Source: Bacillota bacterium (GTDB lineage: Bacteria; Bacillota; Clostridia; Lachnospirales; Cellulosilyticaceae). From it: DNA of 29,960 bases. Position numbers and translations under genes: made by a program. The notes beneath the pieces are model-generated. The model was given only the letters and a program-made list of their open reading frames with translations, did not search any database and had not been told where the DNA came from. The DNA lies in assembly GCA_023412455.1 (NCBI GenBank), contig JAEYNQ010000081.1, positions 1 to 29,960 of the forward strand. The letters run 5' to 3'. This document shows, in pieces, positions 13,920 through 22,134 of the stretch (its first letter is position 1; every line of letters begins with the position of its first letter).

Positions 13920-14989
13920 ATAAACGCCAAGGCTTCTTTTACTTCCTCAAAATTTACGTCTCTTACAATAAGGGGTTCTCCTATATGACGTAATAAAATA
14001 AATGCTATTTGCCCATGTTGTTTTTTCTTGTCATGACTCATGCTGTCCCACACCTCTGTGGCCTCAAAACTCTGTATGGGTTCTAAAAGGCCAAAAGATC
14101 GGCACACATCTATTATTTCTTTTAAGATGTCTTGTTCTAAATAGCCCCTTTTAAAACTAATAAAAGCTGCCATCACCATGCCATAGGCTACAGATTCACC
14201 ATGAGAGTATGTAAAATGACTCAGTGTTTCTATTGCATGGCCTAAAGTATGACCAAAGTTTAAAATCTTCCTCAAACCTTGCTCCATTTGGTCTTCTTCT
14301 ACTACTTGACATTTTACTCCACACGATATCTCAGTCATCTCTGCAAAAGTCGTTATATCTCCTGCTAAAAGTTCCTGACGTCTCTCTTTCATTAGCTCAA
14401 ACAACTCTTTATTCCCAATTATCCCATGTTTAATGGCTTCAGCTAAGCCACCTATCATCTCTCTTTTAGGTAAAGACTGTAACGTTCCTACATTACTATA
14501 GACTAAAAGTGGATTATAAAAAGCACCTACCATATTCTTATAAGTCATAAAGTCAATACCCACTTTGCCACCTATACTACTATCATTCTGAGCTAAAACA
14601 GTGGTTGGCACTTGTATAAAAGCAACCCCACGCATATAAGTGGCCGCTACAAATCCTGCCATATCACCTACTACGCCTCCACCTAAAGCAACAATTAAAC
14701 TGCTTCTATCTAATTGATGGGCTATAAGACGTTCATAAAGTTGAGTCACTGTCTCATTATTCTTAGAAGCTTCACCTGCTTCAAAAGTTGCTTCTACAAC
14801 CGGGGCTAGTGGGGCTAATTCTCTCTTAACAGCTTCTAAATAAAAAGGGGCTACATGACTATCAGTAATCACACAAATCTTACTCGGCCTTATAACTTGA
14901 CTTACTAAAGAAGAAAGACCATTAAAATCTTGTGCAATGCAAATTTTATAGGGACGGTTTACCGTCTCTTTTAAACATTTCATTAACAT
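13901..14989 (-). CDS. aroB: 3-dehydroquinate synthase
   Basis: Second step of the shikimate pathway: converts DAHP to 3-dehydroquinate using NAD and a divalent metal. The NAD-binding GGGVVGD (103-109), the VPTTVLAQNDSSIGGKVGID segment (127-146), and likely metal ligands Glu184 (GGLAEAIKHG), His247 (NFGHTLGHAIE) and His263 (HGESVAYGM) are all present. At 362 residues it is normal in size. AGGAG lies seven bases before the ATG, and the gene overlaps the divIVA end by seven bases. No other aro gene is nearby: it sits in a division and lipoprotein-processing operon, in the place of ileS in B. subtilis. Confidence 0.95.
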   Translation of the reverse strand: MLMKCLKETVNRPYKICIAQDFNGLSSLVSQVIRPSKICVITDSHVAPFYLEAVKRELAPLAPVVEATFEAGEASKNNETVTQLYERLIAHQLDRSSLIVALGGGVVGDMAGFVAATYMRGVAFIQVPTTVLAQNDSSIGGKVGIDFMTYKNMVGAFYNPLLVYSNVGTLQSLPKREMIGGLAEAIKHGIIGNKELFELMKERRQELLAGDITTFAEMTEISCGVKCQVVEEDQMEQGLRKILNFGHTLGHAIETLSHFTYSHGESVAYGMVMAAFISFKRGYLEQDILKEIIDVCRSFGLLEPIQSFEATEVWDSMSHDKKKQHGQIAFILLRHIGEPLIVRDVNFEEVKEALAFIEETCR

Positions 14990-15621
14990 TGCTCATCTCC
15001 TAGTGGTAAATATTCTTTGGTGTAATATTTATCTTCTACATTTAAAGGCAGAGGTTCAAAACTTGAGCTTTCTTTAGTCACTGATTGCTCAGTTTCTTCA
15101 GTGGTAGACATTTCTTCTAGGCCTTCTTCCTCTATCCCTAAAACAACCTCACTTTTTTGCAGCATATCCAACTGGGCTAAAAGCATTTGTTTCATTTGAG
15201 AACGATAAGCCAAATATTGGGCTTTAAGTTCTTCATTTTTTTGAGTCAATTCAAAGGCATCTTTACGCACTTGGTCTAAAATTTTATTGGCACGCTCTTC
15301 AGCAGAAAAAATGATTTTTTCTGCCCGTTGCTCTGCATCTTTTTTCACTTGTTCTGCTTTCTCATAAGCCATGCTCTTCGTATCTTGAGCCGTCTTATCA
15401 GCTAATACCAAAACATTTTGGATTGTTTCTTCCATGGTACGATAATACTGAATACTCTCATTTAAAACATTTACTTTATCTTTTAAAGCATAATTCTCAT
15501 TAGTGAGCTCTTGATAATTTTTAAGGACTTCTTCAAAAAAGTCATTAACATCTTCTACTTGATAGCCACCTAACTTTGACTTTTTAAATACCTTATTTTG
15601 AATATCTACTGGTGATAACAT
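14983..15621 (-). CDS. divIVA: Cell-division/polarity protein DivIVA
   Basis: A membrane-curvature-sensing coiled-coil protein that marks poles and septa. The N-terminal lipid-binding domain is typical (LSPVDIQNKVFKKSKLGGY, residues 2-20); Leu17 stands where B. subtilis has the membrane-inserting Phe17. Coiled coil runs from about 30 to 150 with heptads rich in Lys and Glu, followed by an acidic, Ser/Thr-rich tail (about 160-205) of a kind that varies between species. The 212-residue length is somewhat above B. subtilis (164). GGGGGAG precedes the ATG. Its place after ylmH supports the assignment. Confidence 0.92.
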   Translation of the reverse strand: MLSPVDIQNKVFKKSKLGGYQVEDVNDFFEEVLKNYQELTNENYALKDKVNVLNESIQYYRTMEETIQNVLVLADKTAQDTKSMAYEKAEQVKKDAEQRAEKIIFSAEERANKILDQVRKDAFELTQKNEELKAQYLAYRSQMKQMLLAQLDMLQKSEVVLGIEEEGLEEMSTTEETEQSVTKESSSFEPLPLNVEDKYYTKEYLPLGDEQC

Positions 15622-15632
15622 CCGTTCTCCCC

Positions 15633-16421
15633 CTATATATATTTTTCAATGCAAATGTGCACACGCTCTTTTTTGGTCTGTCCATTAATCTGTTGTAATC
15701 TCATCTTCCCATACCCCCTAAGACTGAGTATATCTCCTTCTTTGAGTAGGGTACTTGACGCAACCTTTATACCATTACAAAGGGCTTTATCTCCTTGAAT
15801 CAACTTCGCACAGTTCCCTCGAGATATACCAAATCCTGCACACAATACAGCATCTGCTCTTAGAGAAGCAACTGTTGTCTGAATAAGCTTAGTAGACGGT
15901 TTAATATCAGGAAGCTCTGAAAAAGGTACCTCTTCCATATCACTTATACTGTACTTTCCAATTTGAGTTAATGCACAACAAACATAGCTAGCCATGTTAG
16001 CCTTAAGGATAATATACGCTTCGTGGGATGCTATAATAATATCCCCCACCACATCTCGCTGTAAACCTAATCCTAATAAAGCACCTAAGTAATCACGATG
16101 TGTAAGTGGTTTTCCAATACCTGTCTTAACTACTACTTTTAAACAACTAATAGGAGGCTCTGGTTCTAAATCATAAGGAGCTAAAATACCTATTATCTGC
16201 CTCTGGGCCCCTTCATAGCCTCCAAAGTAACTACAGGTTATTAAATGGCTTGTCCCTATGTAACGCTCCACCATTTGTCTCATCCAAAGACCATCATGAA
16301 AATCAGTAAATAGAGAAACCTGTTGCTTTTCTACTCGCAAGCTATATTCCAGAAGGGTCTTTATGAACTGTTTTTCCTTTGGGTCTTTTATCTGTTGCAA
16401 TAGATCTTTTAGATCTTTCAT
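15633..16421 (-). CDS. ylmH: YlmH-family S4-domain RNA-binding protein
   Basis: An RNA-binding protein of the division cluster; recent work on B. subtilis YlmH/RqcP2 ties the family to stalled 50S ribosome rescue. The 262-residue protein has the family N-terminal domain (about 1-175) and a C-terminal S4 domain beginning GFGISRGNCAKLIQGDKALCNG (about 195-216). A weak AAGGAA site lies before the ATG. It lies between sepF and divIVA; the small membrane gene ylmG, found between sepF and ylmH in B. subtilis, is missing (15 bases separate the two). Confidence 0.9.
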   Translation of the reverse strand: MKDLKDLLQQIKDPKEKQFIKTLLEYSLRVEKQQVSLFTDFHDGLWMRQMVERYIGTSHLITCSYFGGYEGAQRQIIGILAPYDLEPEPPISCLKVVVKTGIGKPLTHRDYLGALLGLGLQRDVVGDIIIASHEAYIILKANMASYVCCALTQIGKYSISDMEEVPFSELPDIKPSTKLIQTTVASLRADAVLCAGFGISRGNCAKLIQGDKALCNGIKVASSTLLKEGDILSLRGYGKMRLQQINGQTKKERVHICIEKYI

Positions 16422-16436
16422 TCTATCGTTCCTTCA

Positions 16437-16874
16437 TTAAAGATTGCTTGTAAAAACAGACTTTTGTCTTAATTTATCAGGATTAATATGCACATTTTCA
16501 GGAGCAAAAATAAAAATATGATCTGTGATTTTCTCTACTGTTCCATTTAAAGCACAGCAAGCACCTGTTAAAAAGTCAACTGAACGTTGCATCTCATGTT
16601 GTGCCAATTTTTCCATATTAACAATGATAGGTTTTTTGGCTTTAATATAACCACAAATCTCACCTGTCATCTCGTAAGTAAGCATTGTAAAATTTAGAAT
16701 TTCCATTTTGTTACTTTGATTAAGAGTCACAACCTTTGGCGTTTGTAAAGGCGACACATAACTAGTGGAACGAACAGGATGTTCAACTTCTCTCACATCT
16801 TCCTCTAAATCCTCATCATCATACTCGTCTTGTGGTGCAATTAAATTTTTGAATTTTGACATTAAACTACTCAT
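16437..16874 (-). CDS. sepF: Cell-division protein SepF
   Basis: SepF tethers FtsZ to the membrane and bundles filaments into arcs. The N-terminal MSSLMSKFKNLI is a short amphipathic membrane-binding helix; an acidic, disordered linker follows (about 13-45), then the globular DUF552 domain (about 60-138) with the KPIIVNMEKL and DFLTGACCALNG segments that form the dimer and FtsZ-binding core. The length of 145 is normal. AGGAGG is six bases before the ATG. It lies between yggS and ylmH, the conserved Firmicute order. Confidence 0.95.
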   Translation of the reverse strand: MSSLMSKFKNLIAPQDEYDDEDLEEDVREVEHPVRSTSYVSPLQTPKVVTLNQSNKMEILNFTMLTYEMTGEICGYIKAKKPIIVNMEKLAQHEMQRSVDFLTGACCALNGTVEKITDHIFIFAPENVHINPDKLRQKSVFTSNL

Positions 16875-16904
16875 AAGGTTCCTCCTCTATTTTCTCCTCA
16901 TCAA

Positions 16905-17591
16905 CTATGTGTAATTACGGGCACCAAAAAGGGCTGTACCAATACGTACCATGGTCGCTCCCTCTTCAATAGCCACCTTATAGTCATTACTCATTCCCAT
17001 TGATAAAATACGCATATTTATATTATCAAACTTTTGCTTTTGTATGTCAACTGATAAATCATAAAGTTGCTTAAATACAGGTCTATTATCTTCCGGATCT
17101 TCTACATAAGGTGCCACTGTCATAAGCCCTTCACAACGTACATGGGTAAGTTTAGAAATAAATCGGATATAATCCATGGTTTCTTCTAACTTAATGCCGC
17201 TTTTGCTCTCTTCTTGGGCAACATTTACTTCCAGTAAAATTCGGGTAACCACCTCTTTTTTTAAAGATTGCTTTTGAATTTCTTCTAGAAGTTTGAGGCT
17301 GTCTACGGAGTGAATGAGGGCTACCTTTCCTACAACATATTTCACCTTATTGGTTTGTAAATGACCTATAAGGTGCCACTGAATAGGACCTTCTACTTGA
17401 TCTATCTTTTGTATTAACTCTTGTACTTTATTTTCACCAAAGTCCTTGCACCCTAAGGAAATAGCTTCCTTAATAGCTGCTACAGGATAGGTTTTAGAAA
17501 CAGCAATAAGGGTTATTTCTTCAGGGGAACGTCCCCTCTTAGTGGCTGCTTCTCTTATATTTCCTTTAATACCTTGAAGTTGTTCTTTCAC
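16905..17591 (-). CDS. yggS: YggS-family pyridoxal phosphate homeostasis protein (YlmE)
   Basis: A PLP-binding TIM-barrel protein that buffers pyridoxal phosphate rather than catalysing a known reaction. The PLP-carrying lysine is Lys33 in LIAVSKTYP; the segments GENKVQELIQK (about 52-62), WHLIGHLQTNK (about 72-82) and LSMGMSNDYKVAIEEGATMVRIGTALFG (about 195-222, phosphate binding) are characteristic. It is 228 residues. The start is GTG at 17591 with GAAGGAG six bases upstream. It sits before sepF, as ylmE does in B. subtilis, and 12 bases after the HlyD-like gene. Confidence 0.94.
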   Translation of the reverse strand: MKEQLQGIKGNIREAATKRGRSPEEITLIAVSKTYPVAAIKEAISLGCKDFGENKVQELIQKIDQVEGPIQWHLIGHLQTNKVKYVVGKVALIHSVDSLKLLEEIQKQSLKKEVVTRILLEVNVAQEESKSGIKLEETMDYIRFISKLTHVRCEGLMTVAPYVEDPEDNRPVFKQLYDLSVDIQKQKFDNINMRILSMGMSNDYKVAIEEGATMVRIGTALFGARNYT

Positions 17592-17603
17592 TATTTTCTC
17601 CTT

Positions 17604-19403
17604 CTACTTATTTTGTATATTCATATGATCTAAAAGTTGATCTTTACTAATGCTTTTAGGATTAGAAATAATCTTATCCAATTCTTTTAATTCTGTACGC
17701 CCTCCTACCTTCACTAAGGCATACTCTTGGTTTTGTAAAGCAATCTCGATCGTTTTAAATTGAGCAACTTCACCATTAATCACATAAACTCCTGGGATGG
17801 ATTCTACATTCTTTATTGAGGTTGTTTGACCAGATTCAGGAATTACAAGGGTATCTTCTAACTGCACCTTATTGGTCTTTCCTAATTCTTGAACTATATA
17901 AACAGAATCTTGTCCCATAGAGTGTGGATTAACTTCAATAAATTCTACTAATTCATTTTTTTTACGGTAAACACCCTGAAGGCCTTCTTTTTCTAAGACG
18001 TAGCTTGCTGGAATTTTTAGCATATGTTGTTCTACAATGGATTGTAAAGGAATTTTAAGTCCTTCTGCTTTCTTATTCCCTATACTGAAGTTAATATTTC
18101 TAATACCTAGGAATTTGTTTCCTTGCTCTTGAGTCTCAAAAACAACTTGAACTCTTTTTTCTTCCTCTACTTTTTTAGTTACTTTCATGGTTAACTCTTC
18201 TTGGCCTGATGTATCAAAAGCCAATTTATAATGGTCACCCTCTTTAAACTGTTCGCCTTCCTCCAAACTCATATAACTTATAACTGCCCATGTATCATCG
18301 AGTATAAGTTTATAGAGTGGTTTACCTCCTTCTACTACACTACTACTCAAAATATCATACTTACTGTCTTCTTTTAAACTTTTATACTTCTCATAATTTA
18401 TTTCTTCTAGTTTTTGAGTATTGAGTAACTCTTCTTTACCATCAATTTTATAAGAAACAATTCCTGATTGTTCAGCATAACTTATTTGCTTACTACTCCT
18501 TAACTGTTTATCCAATTGCACATATTGGGTTGCTACTGTATTATTCACTTGTTTTTGGTCCTTTATGTACAGGTCCGTACGTTTTTTGGTAAGGTTATCT
18601 AGTGCTTTACGTAGGGTATAGATACTATCTGTATTTTCCTCCGTACGCTGAGCATAGAAATCTTGAAGGACATTTTTAACCTCCAAGCTAATTTGATAAT
18701 CCTCATCCTGATAATAAGAAAGTTCTTTACGATTTTCAGCTGCATTATATAAGGCGTTACTAACAGCTTCTTTCTCTCTATTAGCTGCTTGAACTGTTTC
18801 TTCATCAAGAAGCATACATACTTCACCTTGTTTTCCTACTTTCTCTCCTTCACCAGCAATATAACCAATGGCTCCTTGCCCCTCACTATAATAGACTTTT
18901 TCATTACGTACAACCATTCCTTCAAAGTTCTCCGAGTTATCTAAGGTTCCTTTCTGAACTTTTAGGTAGGTTACTTTAGGATAAGTTAGCTGCTCCTTAA
19001 GTGCTAACCCCCCCCATACTAGTCCTATCGTTAGAAGCATTAAACAACTCACTCTTAGTAGAAAGCGGCGTTGTCTTCGTTTTTTATTTTTGCGTAACTG
19101 TTTAGGGGATAGCTTATTAGCCTGTTGAAGCTGCCCACGACGAGCCTGTGGAGAAGCTTGTTCATATATGGACCTCTGATTAGGTAGGGAAACCGTACGT
19201 GTACGTTCTGTATTCTGCCTAAAAGGAGCTGTTTTTTTTGATAGGGGAACTGCCTTTTTCTCTATAGAAGATGTTGCCTTTTTTTTAGGGGAAGTCCTCT
19301 TTTTTGAGGGCATAGACCTACTCTTAGTATAATTAGGCTCTGGATCATAGGGATTAAAATAACTTCTTTGCATAGGCTTGTTCTTATTTCGGTTATCATT
19401 CAT
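17604..19403 (-). CDS. HlyD-like single-pass membrane protein of the division operon
   Basis: A 599-residue protein with a very basic, Pro/Ser/Lys-rich cytoplasmic N-terminus (about 1-113), one membrane segment (about 114-135) and a large outside part. The outside part has a half-lipoyl-like beta segment (about 140-200: GMVVRNEKVYYSEGQG, then GYIAGEGEKVGKQGEV), a helical coiled-coil stretch (about 205-310), another beta segment and a C-terminal beta domain. This is the layout of HlyD/membrane-fusion adaptors, but no ABC or RND partner is near. From general knowledge, similar genes sit beside yggS-sepF in other Clostridia, which points to a cell-envelope or division role; the actual function is unknown. 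The site before the ATG (GGAAGTGAG) is weak. It is first in an operon reaching to rluD. Confidence 0.7.
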   Translation of the reverse strand: MNDNRNKNKPMQRSYFNPYDPEPNYTKSRSMPSKKRTSPKKKATSSIEKKAVPLSKKTAPFRQNTERTRTVSLPNQRSIYEQASPQARRGQLQQANKLSPKQLRKNKKRRQRRFLLRVSCLMLLTIGLVWGGLALKEQLTYPKVTYLKVQKGTLDNSENFEGMVVRNEKVYYSEGQGAIGYIAGEGEKVGKQGEVCMLLDEETVQAANREKEAVSNALYNAAENRKELSYYQDEDYQISLEVKNVLQDFYAQRTEENTDSIYTLRKALDNLTKKRTDLYIKDQKQVNNTVATQYVQLDKQLRSSKQISYAEQSGIVSYKIDGKEELLNTQKLEEINYEKYKSLKEDSKYDILSSSVVEGGKPLYKLILDDTWAVISYMSLEEGEQFKEGDHYKLAFDTSGQEELTMKVTKKVEEEKRVQVVFETQEQGNKFLGIRNINFSIGNKKAEGLKIPLQSIVEQHMLKIPASYVLEKEGLQGVYRKKNELVEFIEVNPHSMGQDSVYIVQELGKTNKVQLEDTLVIPESGQTTSIKNVESIPGVYVINGEVAQFKTIEIALQNQEYALVKVGGRTELKELDKIISNPKSISKDQLLDHMNIQNK

Positions 19404-19436
19404 CTTCTCACTTCCAATTCTATCCTCTCACTACTC

Positions 19437-19465
19437 ATGATATAATGGATTCACTTATCTGGCAA
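19437..19465 (-). promoter_or_regulatory. Probable sigma-A promoter of the division operon
   Basis: TTGCCA (19460-19465), 17 bases and TATCAT (19437-19442), placed 33 bases before the HlyD-like start and just beyond the spoIVA terminator. Each hexamer departs from consensus by one or two bases. Confidence 0.45.
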
Positions 19466-19490
19466 GACCACAATTTGAGAAAAGTGAGCA

Positions 19491-19527
19491 ATAAAAACGG
19501 CTGCAGACAAACTCATTGTCTACAGCC
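19491..19527 (-). terminator. Rho-independent terminator after spoIVA
   Basis: GGCTGTAGACA pairs with TGTCTGCAGCC (11 bp with one G-U pair, loop 7), followed by GUUUUUAUU. It separates spoIVA from the division operon. Confidence 0.9.
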
Positions 19528-19561
19528 TAAAGGTACTTTATGTCCCTTCTTATTTAATTCG

Positions 19562-21040
19562 CTATAAAAGAATACAAATAATTCCCCCATTTCCTTCATT
19601 AATAATCTTTTGAAGGGTTTCTTGTAGCTTTTGCTGGGCATCTTCTGGCATACGATATAACTTATTTTGTAGTCCCTCATTTACTAATTCATGAAGAGAC
19701 TTTCCAAAAATATTAGATTCCCATATTTTCACAGGGTCTGTCTCAAATTCACTAAGTAGTGAGTTTACCAAATCTTCACTTTGCTTTTCTGTTCCTACAA
19801 TAGGAGAGACTTCTGTCTGAATATCTGCACGAATAATATGATAACTAGGTGCACTGGCACGAAGTTTTACACCAAAGCGATTACCTTGTTTTACAATTTC
19901 TGGCTCTTCCAATTTAAGCTCTTCAAAAATGGGGCTTACTACTCCGTAACCCTTTTCTTTCACTTCATTCAGTGCATAAGCCACCTTATCATATTCTTTC
20001 TTAGTTGTTGCCAACTCCTTGATCAGGCTCATAAGCTCATGGTCACCATGAATTTGCATTCCTGTTGTTTCAGATAGTACTTGATAAAAAAGGTCCTCTG
20101 TCGTATTAATATCTACCTTAACAATGCCTTCTCCTAATTCTATCTTTTCCATATAAATATTTTTTACAAAATCAATGTTTTTAAAACCATTAATGGCTTC
20201 TCTCATTTGCCGAATATTCTCTAAAGGATAAATATATTCTTTTACATAATCAATCCAAGCTTTTTTTACCCAATGTTCATTATCTAGTGTTTCTACCCAT
20301 TTAGGTAACATAAATTGTATTTCGCTGAGCGGGAATTCATAGAGTATCTTTTCTAATACTTGATGAATATCCTCTGTTTTCATCTGAGCCACATCCATTG
20401 GCAAAACAGGAACATCATATTCTCGAGATAAATGGGTGGTTTCTTCTACTACATTTGCATCAAAAGGCTTCTTGGTATTATAGATGACCACAAAAGGCTT
20501 ATCAAGCTTTTTAAGCTCTTTTATAGCGCGCTCCTCAGACTCTATGTAGCTTCCCCTAGAAATATCTGTAATTGTATTATCAGCAGTTACAACAATGCCT
20601 ATGGTTGCATGATCCGTAATGACTTTTTTAGTTCCAATTTCTGCTGCCTGTGTAAAAGGAATCTCCTCTTCAAACCAAGGCGTCTTTACCATACGGGGTG
20701 CATTATTATACAGATGACCTTCTGCTTCAGAAACCATAAAGCCCACACAATCAATCATCCGTACCTTTACATTGAAGTCTCCTCCAATAGTAATACCAAT
20801 CGCTTCATTAGGAATGAATTTAGGTTCTGTGGTTGTAATCACCTTACCATCCCCACTTTGAGGCAATTCATCTTGTGTACGTTCTTTACTATATTCATTT
20901 TTGATATGAGGTAATACCAGTGTCTCCATAAATCTTTTAATAAAAGTAGATTTTCCTGTTCGAACAGGTCCTACTACGCCTATGTATATATCACCATTTG
21001 TCCTCTCTGAAATATCTCTATAGATATCATTATATTCCAT
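19562..21040 (-). CDS. spoIVA: Stage IV sporulation protein A (spore coat basement ATPase)
   Basis: SpoIVA is made in the mother cell, hydrolyses ATP and polymerises on the forespore surface as the base of the coat. The Walker A GPVRTGKST (24-32, Lys30), a nearby TTEPKFIPNEA switch-like segment, the middle domain and the strongly conserved C-terminal end IINEGNGGIICILL are present. The frame extends to 21079, but the conserved MEYNDIYRDISERTNGDIYIG start at 21040 has AAGGAGG ten bases before it and gives 492 residues, exactly the B. subtilis length. It has a sigma-E-like -10 and its own terminator, and follows der-plsY-gpsA. This is the clearest proof of an endospore former. Confidence 0.97.
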   Translation of the reverse strand: MEYNDIYRDISERTNGDIYIGVVGPVRTGKSTFIKRFMETLVLPHIKNEYSKERTQDELPQSGDGKVITTTEPKFIPNEAIGITIGGDFNVKVRMIDCVGFMVSEAEGHLYNNAPRMVKTPWFEEEIPFTQAAEIGTKKVITDHATIGIVVTADNTITDISRGSYIESEERAIKELKKLDKPFVVIYNTKKPFDANVVEETTHLSREYDVPVLPMDVAQMKTEDIHQVLEKILYEFPLSEIQFMLPKWVETLDNEHWVKKAWIDYVKEYIYPLENIRQMREAINGFKNIDFVKNIYMEKIELGEGIVKVDINTTEDLFYQVLSETTGMQIHGDHELMSLIKELATTKKEYDKVAYALNEVKEKGYGVVSPIFEELKLEEPEIVKQGNRFGVKLRASAPSYHIIRADIQTEVSPIVGTEKQSEDLVNSLLSEFETDPVKIWESNIFGKSLHELVNEGLQNKLYRMPEDAQQKLQETLQKIINEGNGGIICILL

Positions 21041-21058
21041 AGCATTCTTTCCTCCTTC

Positions 21059-21086
21059 TATTGAAATGTATGGGTACATTTCAATA
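21059..21086. repeat. Perfect 12-bp palindrome over the spoIVA promoter
   Basis: TATTGAAATGTA and TACATTTCAATA are exact complements around the four bases TGGG. The repeat covers the sigma-E-like -10 and ends about 2 bases before the spoIVA ribosome-binding site. No U run follows on either strand, so it is not a terminator; it could be an operator. Confidence 0.75.
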
Positions 21087-21089
21087 TAT
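21065..21089 (-). promoter_or_regulatory. Sigma-E-type promoter of spoIVA
   Basis: CATACATT (21065-21072) on the minus strand matches the sigma-E -10 consensus CATACANT. An ATA-containing -35 (CCATATAT region, about 21083-21089) lies upstream with spacing slightly shorter than usual. The predicted start falls just before the AAGGAGG site. spoIVA is a known sigma-E target in B. subtilis. Confidence 0.6.
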
Positions 21090-21124
21090 GGTACAAAGAA
21101 AAGATATATACCTTATTCTTTTAT

Positions 21125-22117
21125 TTAGAGTTCACTTTTTTTATCGCGTTGCATCAACAGTTTAATGGCCTCTGCCGTTGACTTATTGTCAAATAAAGTT
21201 TCATAAACAGCATCAATAATAGGCATCTCAATCTCATATTTAATCATTAAAGCATGAGCAGCTTTTGCAGTAGGAACACCTTCTACTACCATATTAACCT
21301 TTTTAATGGCCTCATCGATAGTATAACCCTGTCCTAAAAGTTCACCTGCTCTACGATTACGACTATGTCCACTCGTACAGGTTACTACTAAGTCCCCAAT
21401 ACCTGCTAGACCTGCAAAAGTACTGGCCTTGCCTCCCATAGCCACACCTAAACGAGTTATTTCTGCAATCCCTCGTGTAATAAGCGCTGCTTTCGTATTA
21501 TCACCATAATTCATACCTTCTACTACACCTGCTGCCAAGGCAATAACATTTTTAAGGGCACCTCCTACCTCTATACCAATCAAATCATCGTTGGTATAGA
21601 CACGGAAGTAATCACATATAAAAAGTTCTTGGATAAATTCCGCACTCTCTAAGTCCTTACTGCTTACAGCTACTGCAGTAGGTACATGGCGAGCTACCTC
21701 TTCTGCATGACTTGGCCCAGACAATACGACTACTTTATTTTCTGGAAGTTCTTGTTCAATGACTTCTGAAAGACGAAGTAATGTGTCATTCTCTATCCCT
21801 TTGGATACATTTACGATAATGGTTTCCTTAGAAATATAGGGTTTCATTAGCTGGCTTGTTTGGCGAATAGCCTTAGAAGGGACAGCTAAAATAACCACAT
21901 CCTTATCTTTTAATACTTCTTCCATATCTGTTAGAAAAGCCATCTCCAAAGGCAGTTTAATACCTGGCAAACATCTTCTATTTTCTCGGTGTTGTAAAAT
22001 AGTATTTTTTTCTAGCTCATCATAGCACCAAATAGTGACGCTATTTCCTTTTTCATTTAGTAGTAAAGCAAGGGCTAGCCCCCATCCTCCTGCACCTATT
22101 ACAGCAATATTTTTCAT
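21125..22117 (-). CDS. gpsA: Glycerol-3-phosphate dehydrogenase [NAD(P)+]
   Basis: Reduces dihydroxyacetone phosphate to sn-glycerol-3-phosphate for phospholipid synthesis. The NAD(P)-binding GxGxxG reads GAGGWG (8-13) where most relatives have GAGSWG. The catalytic Lys is expected at 189 (GALKNVIALAAG), and LSGPSHAEEV (132-141) and the CTSGHSRNRR loop near 245 are typical. With 330 residues it has the usual length. AAGGTGA precedes the ATG. plsY lies 17 bases upstream in the same operon, so the gene making glycerol-3-phosphate sits beside the gene that acylates it. Confidence 0.95.
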   Translation of the reverse strand: MKNIAVIGAGGWGLALALLLNEKGNSVTIWCYDELEKNTILQHRENRRCLPGIKLPLEMAFLTDMEEVLKDKDVVILAVPSKAIRQTSQLMKPYISKETIIVNVSKGIENDTLLRLSEVIEQELPENKVVVLSGPSHAEEVARHVPTAVAVSSKDLESAEFIQELFICDYFRVYTNDDLIGIEVGGALKNVIALAAGVVEGMNYGDNTKAALITRGIAEITRLGVAMGGKASTFAGLAGIGDLVVTCTSGHSRNRRAGELLGQGYTIDEAIKKVNMVVEGVPTAKAAHALMIKYEIEMPIIDAVYETLFDNKSTAEAIKLLMQRDKKSEL

Positions 22118-22134
22118 AGAATCACCTTCTTCTT

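Noticed and set aside
20432..20914. Plus-strand open frame of 160 codons inside spoIVA
   Set aside because: It is the shadow of spoIVA, whose protein is conserved over the same bases; the shadow product resembles no family.
19562..21079. spoIVA start at 21079
   Set aside because: The conserved SpoIVA N-terminus and the AAGGAGG site both point to 21040; the extra codons would run through the palindrome and the sigma-E -10.
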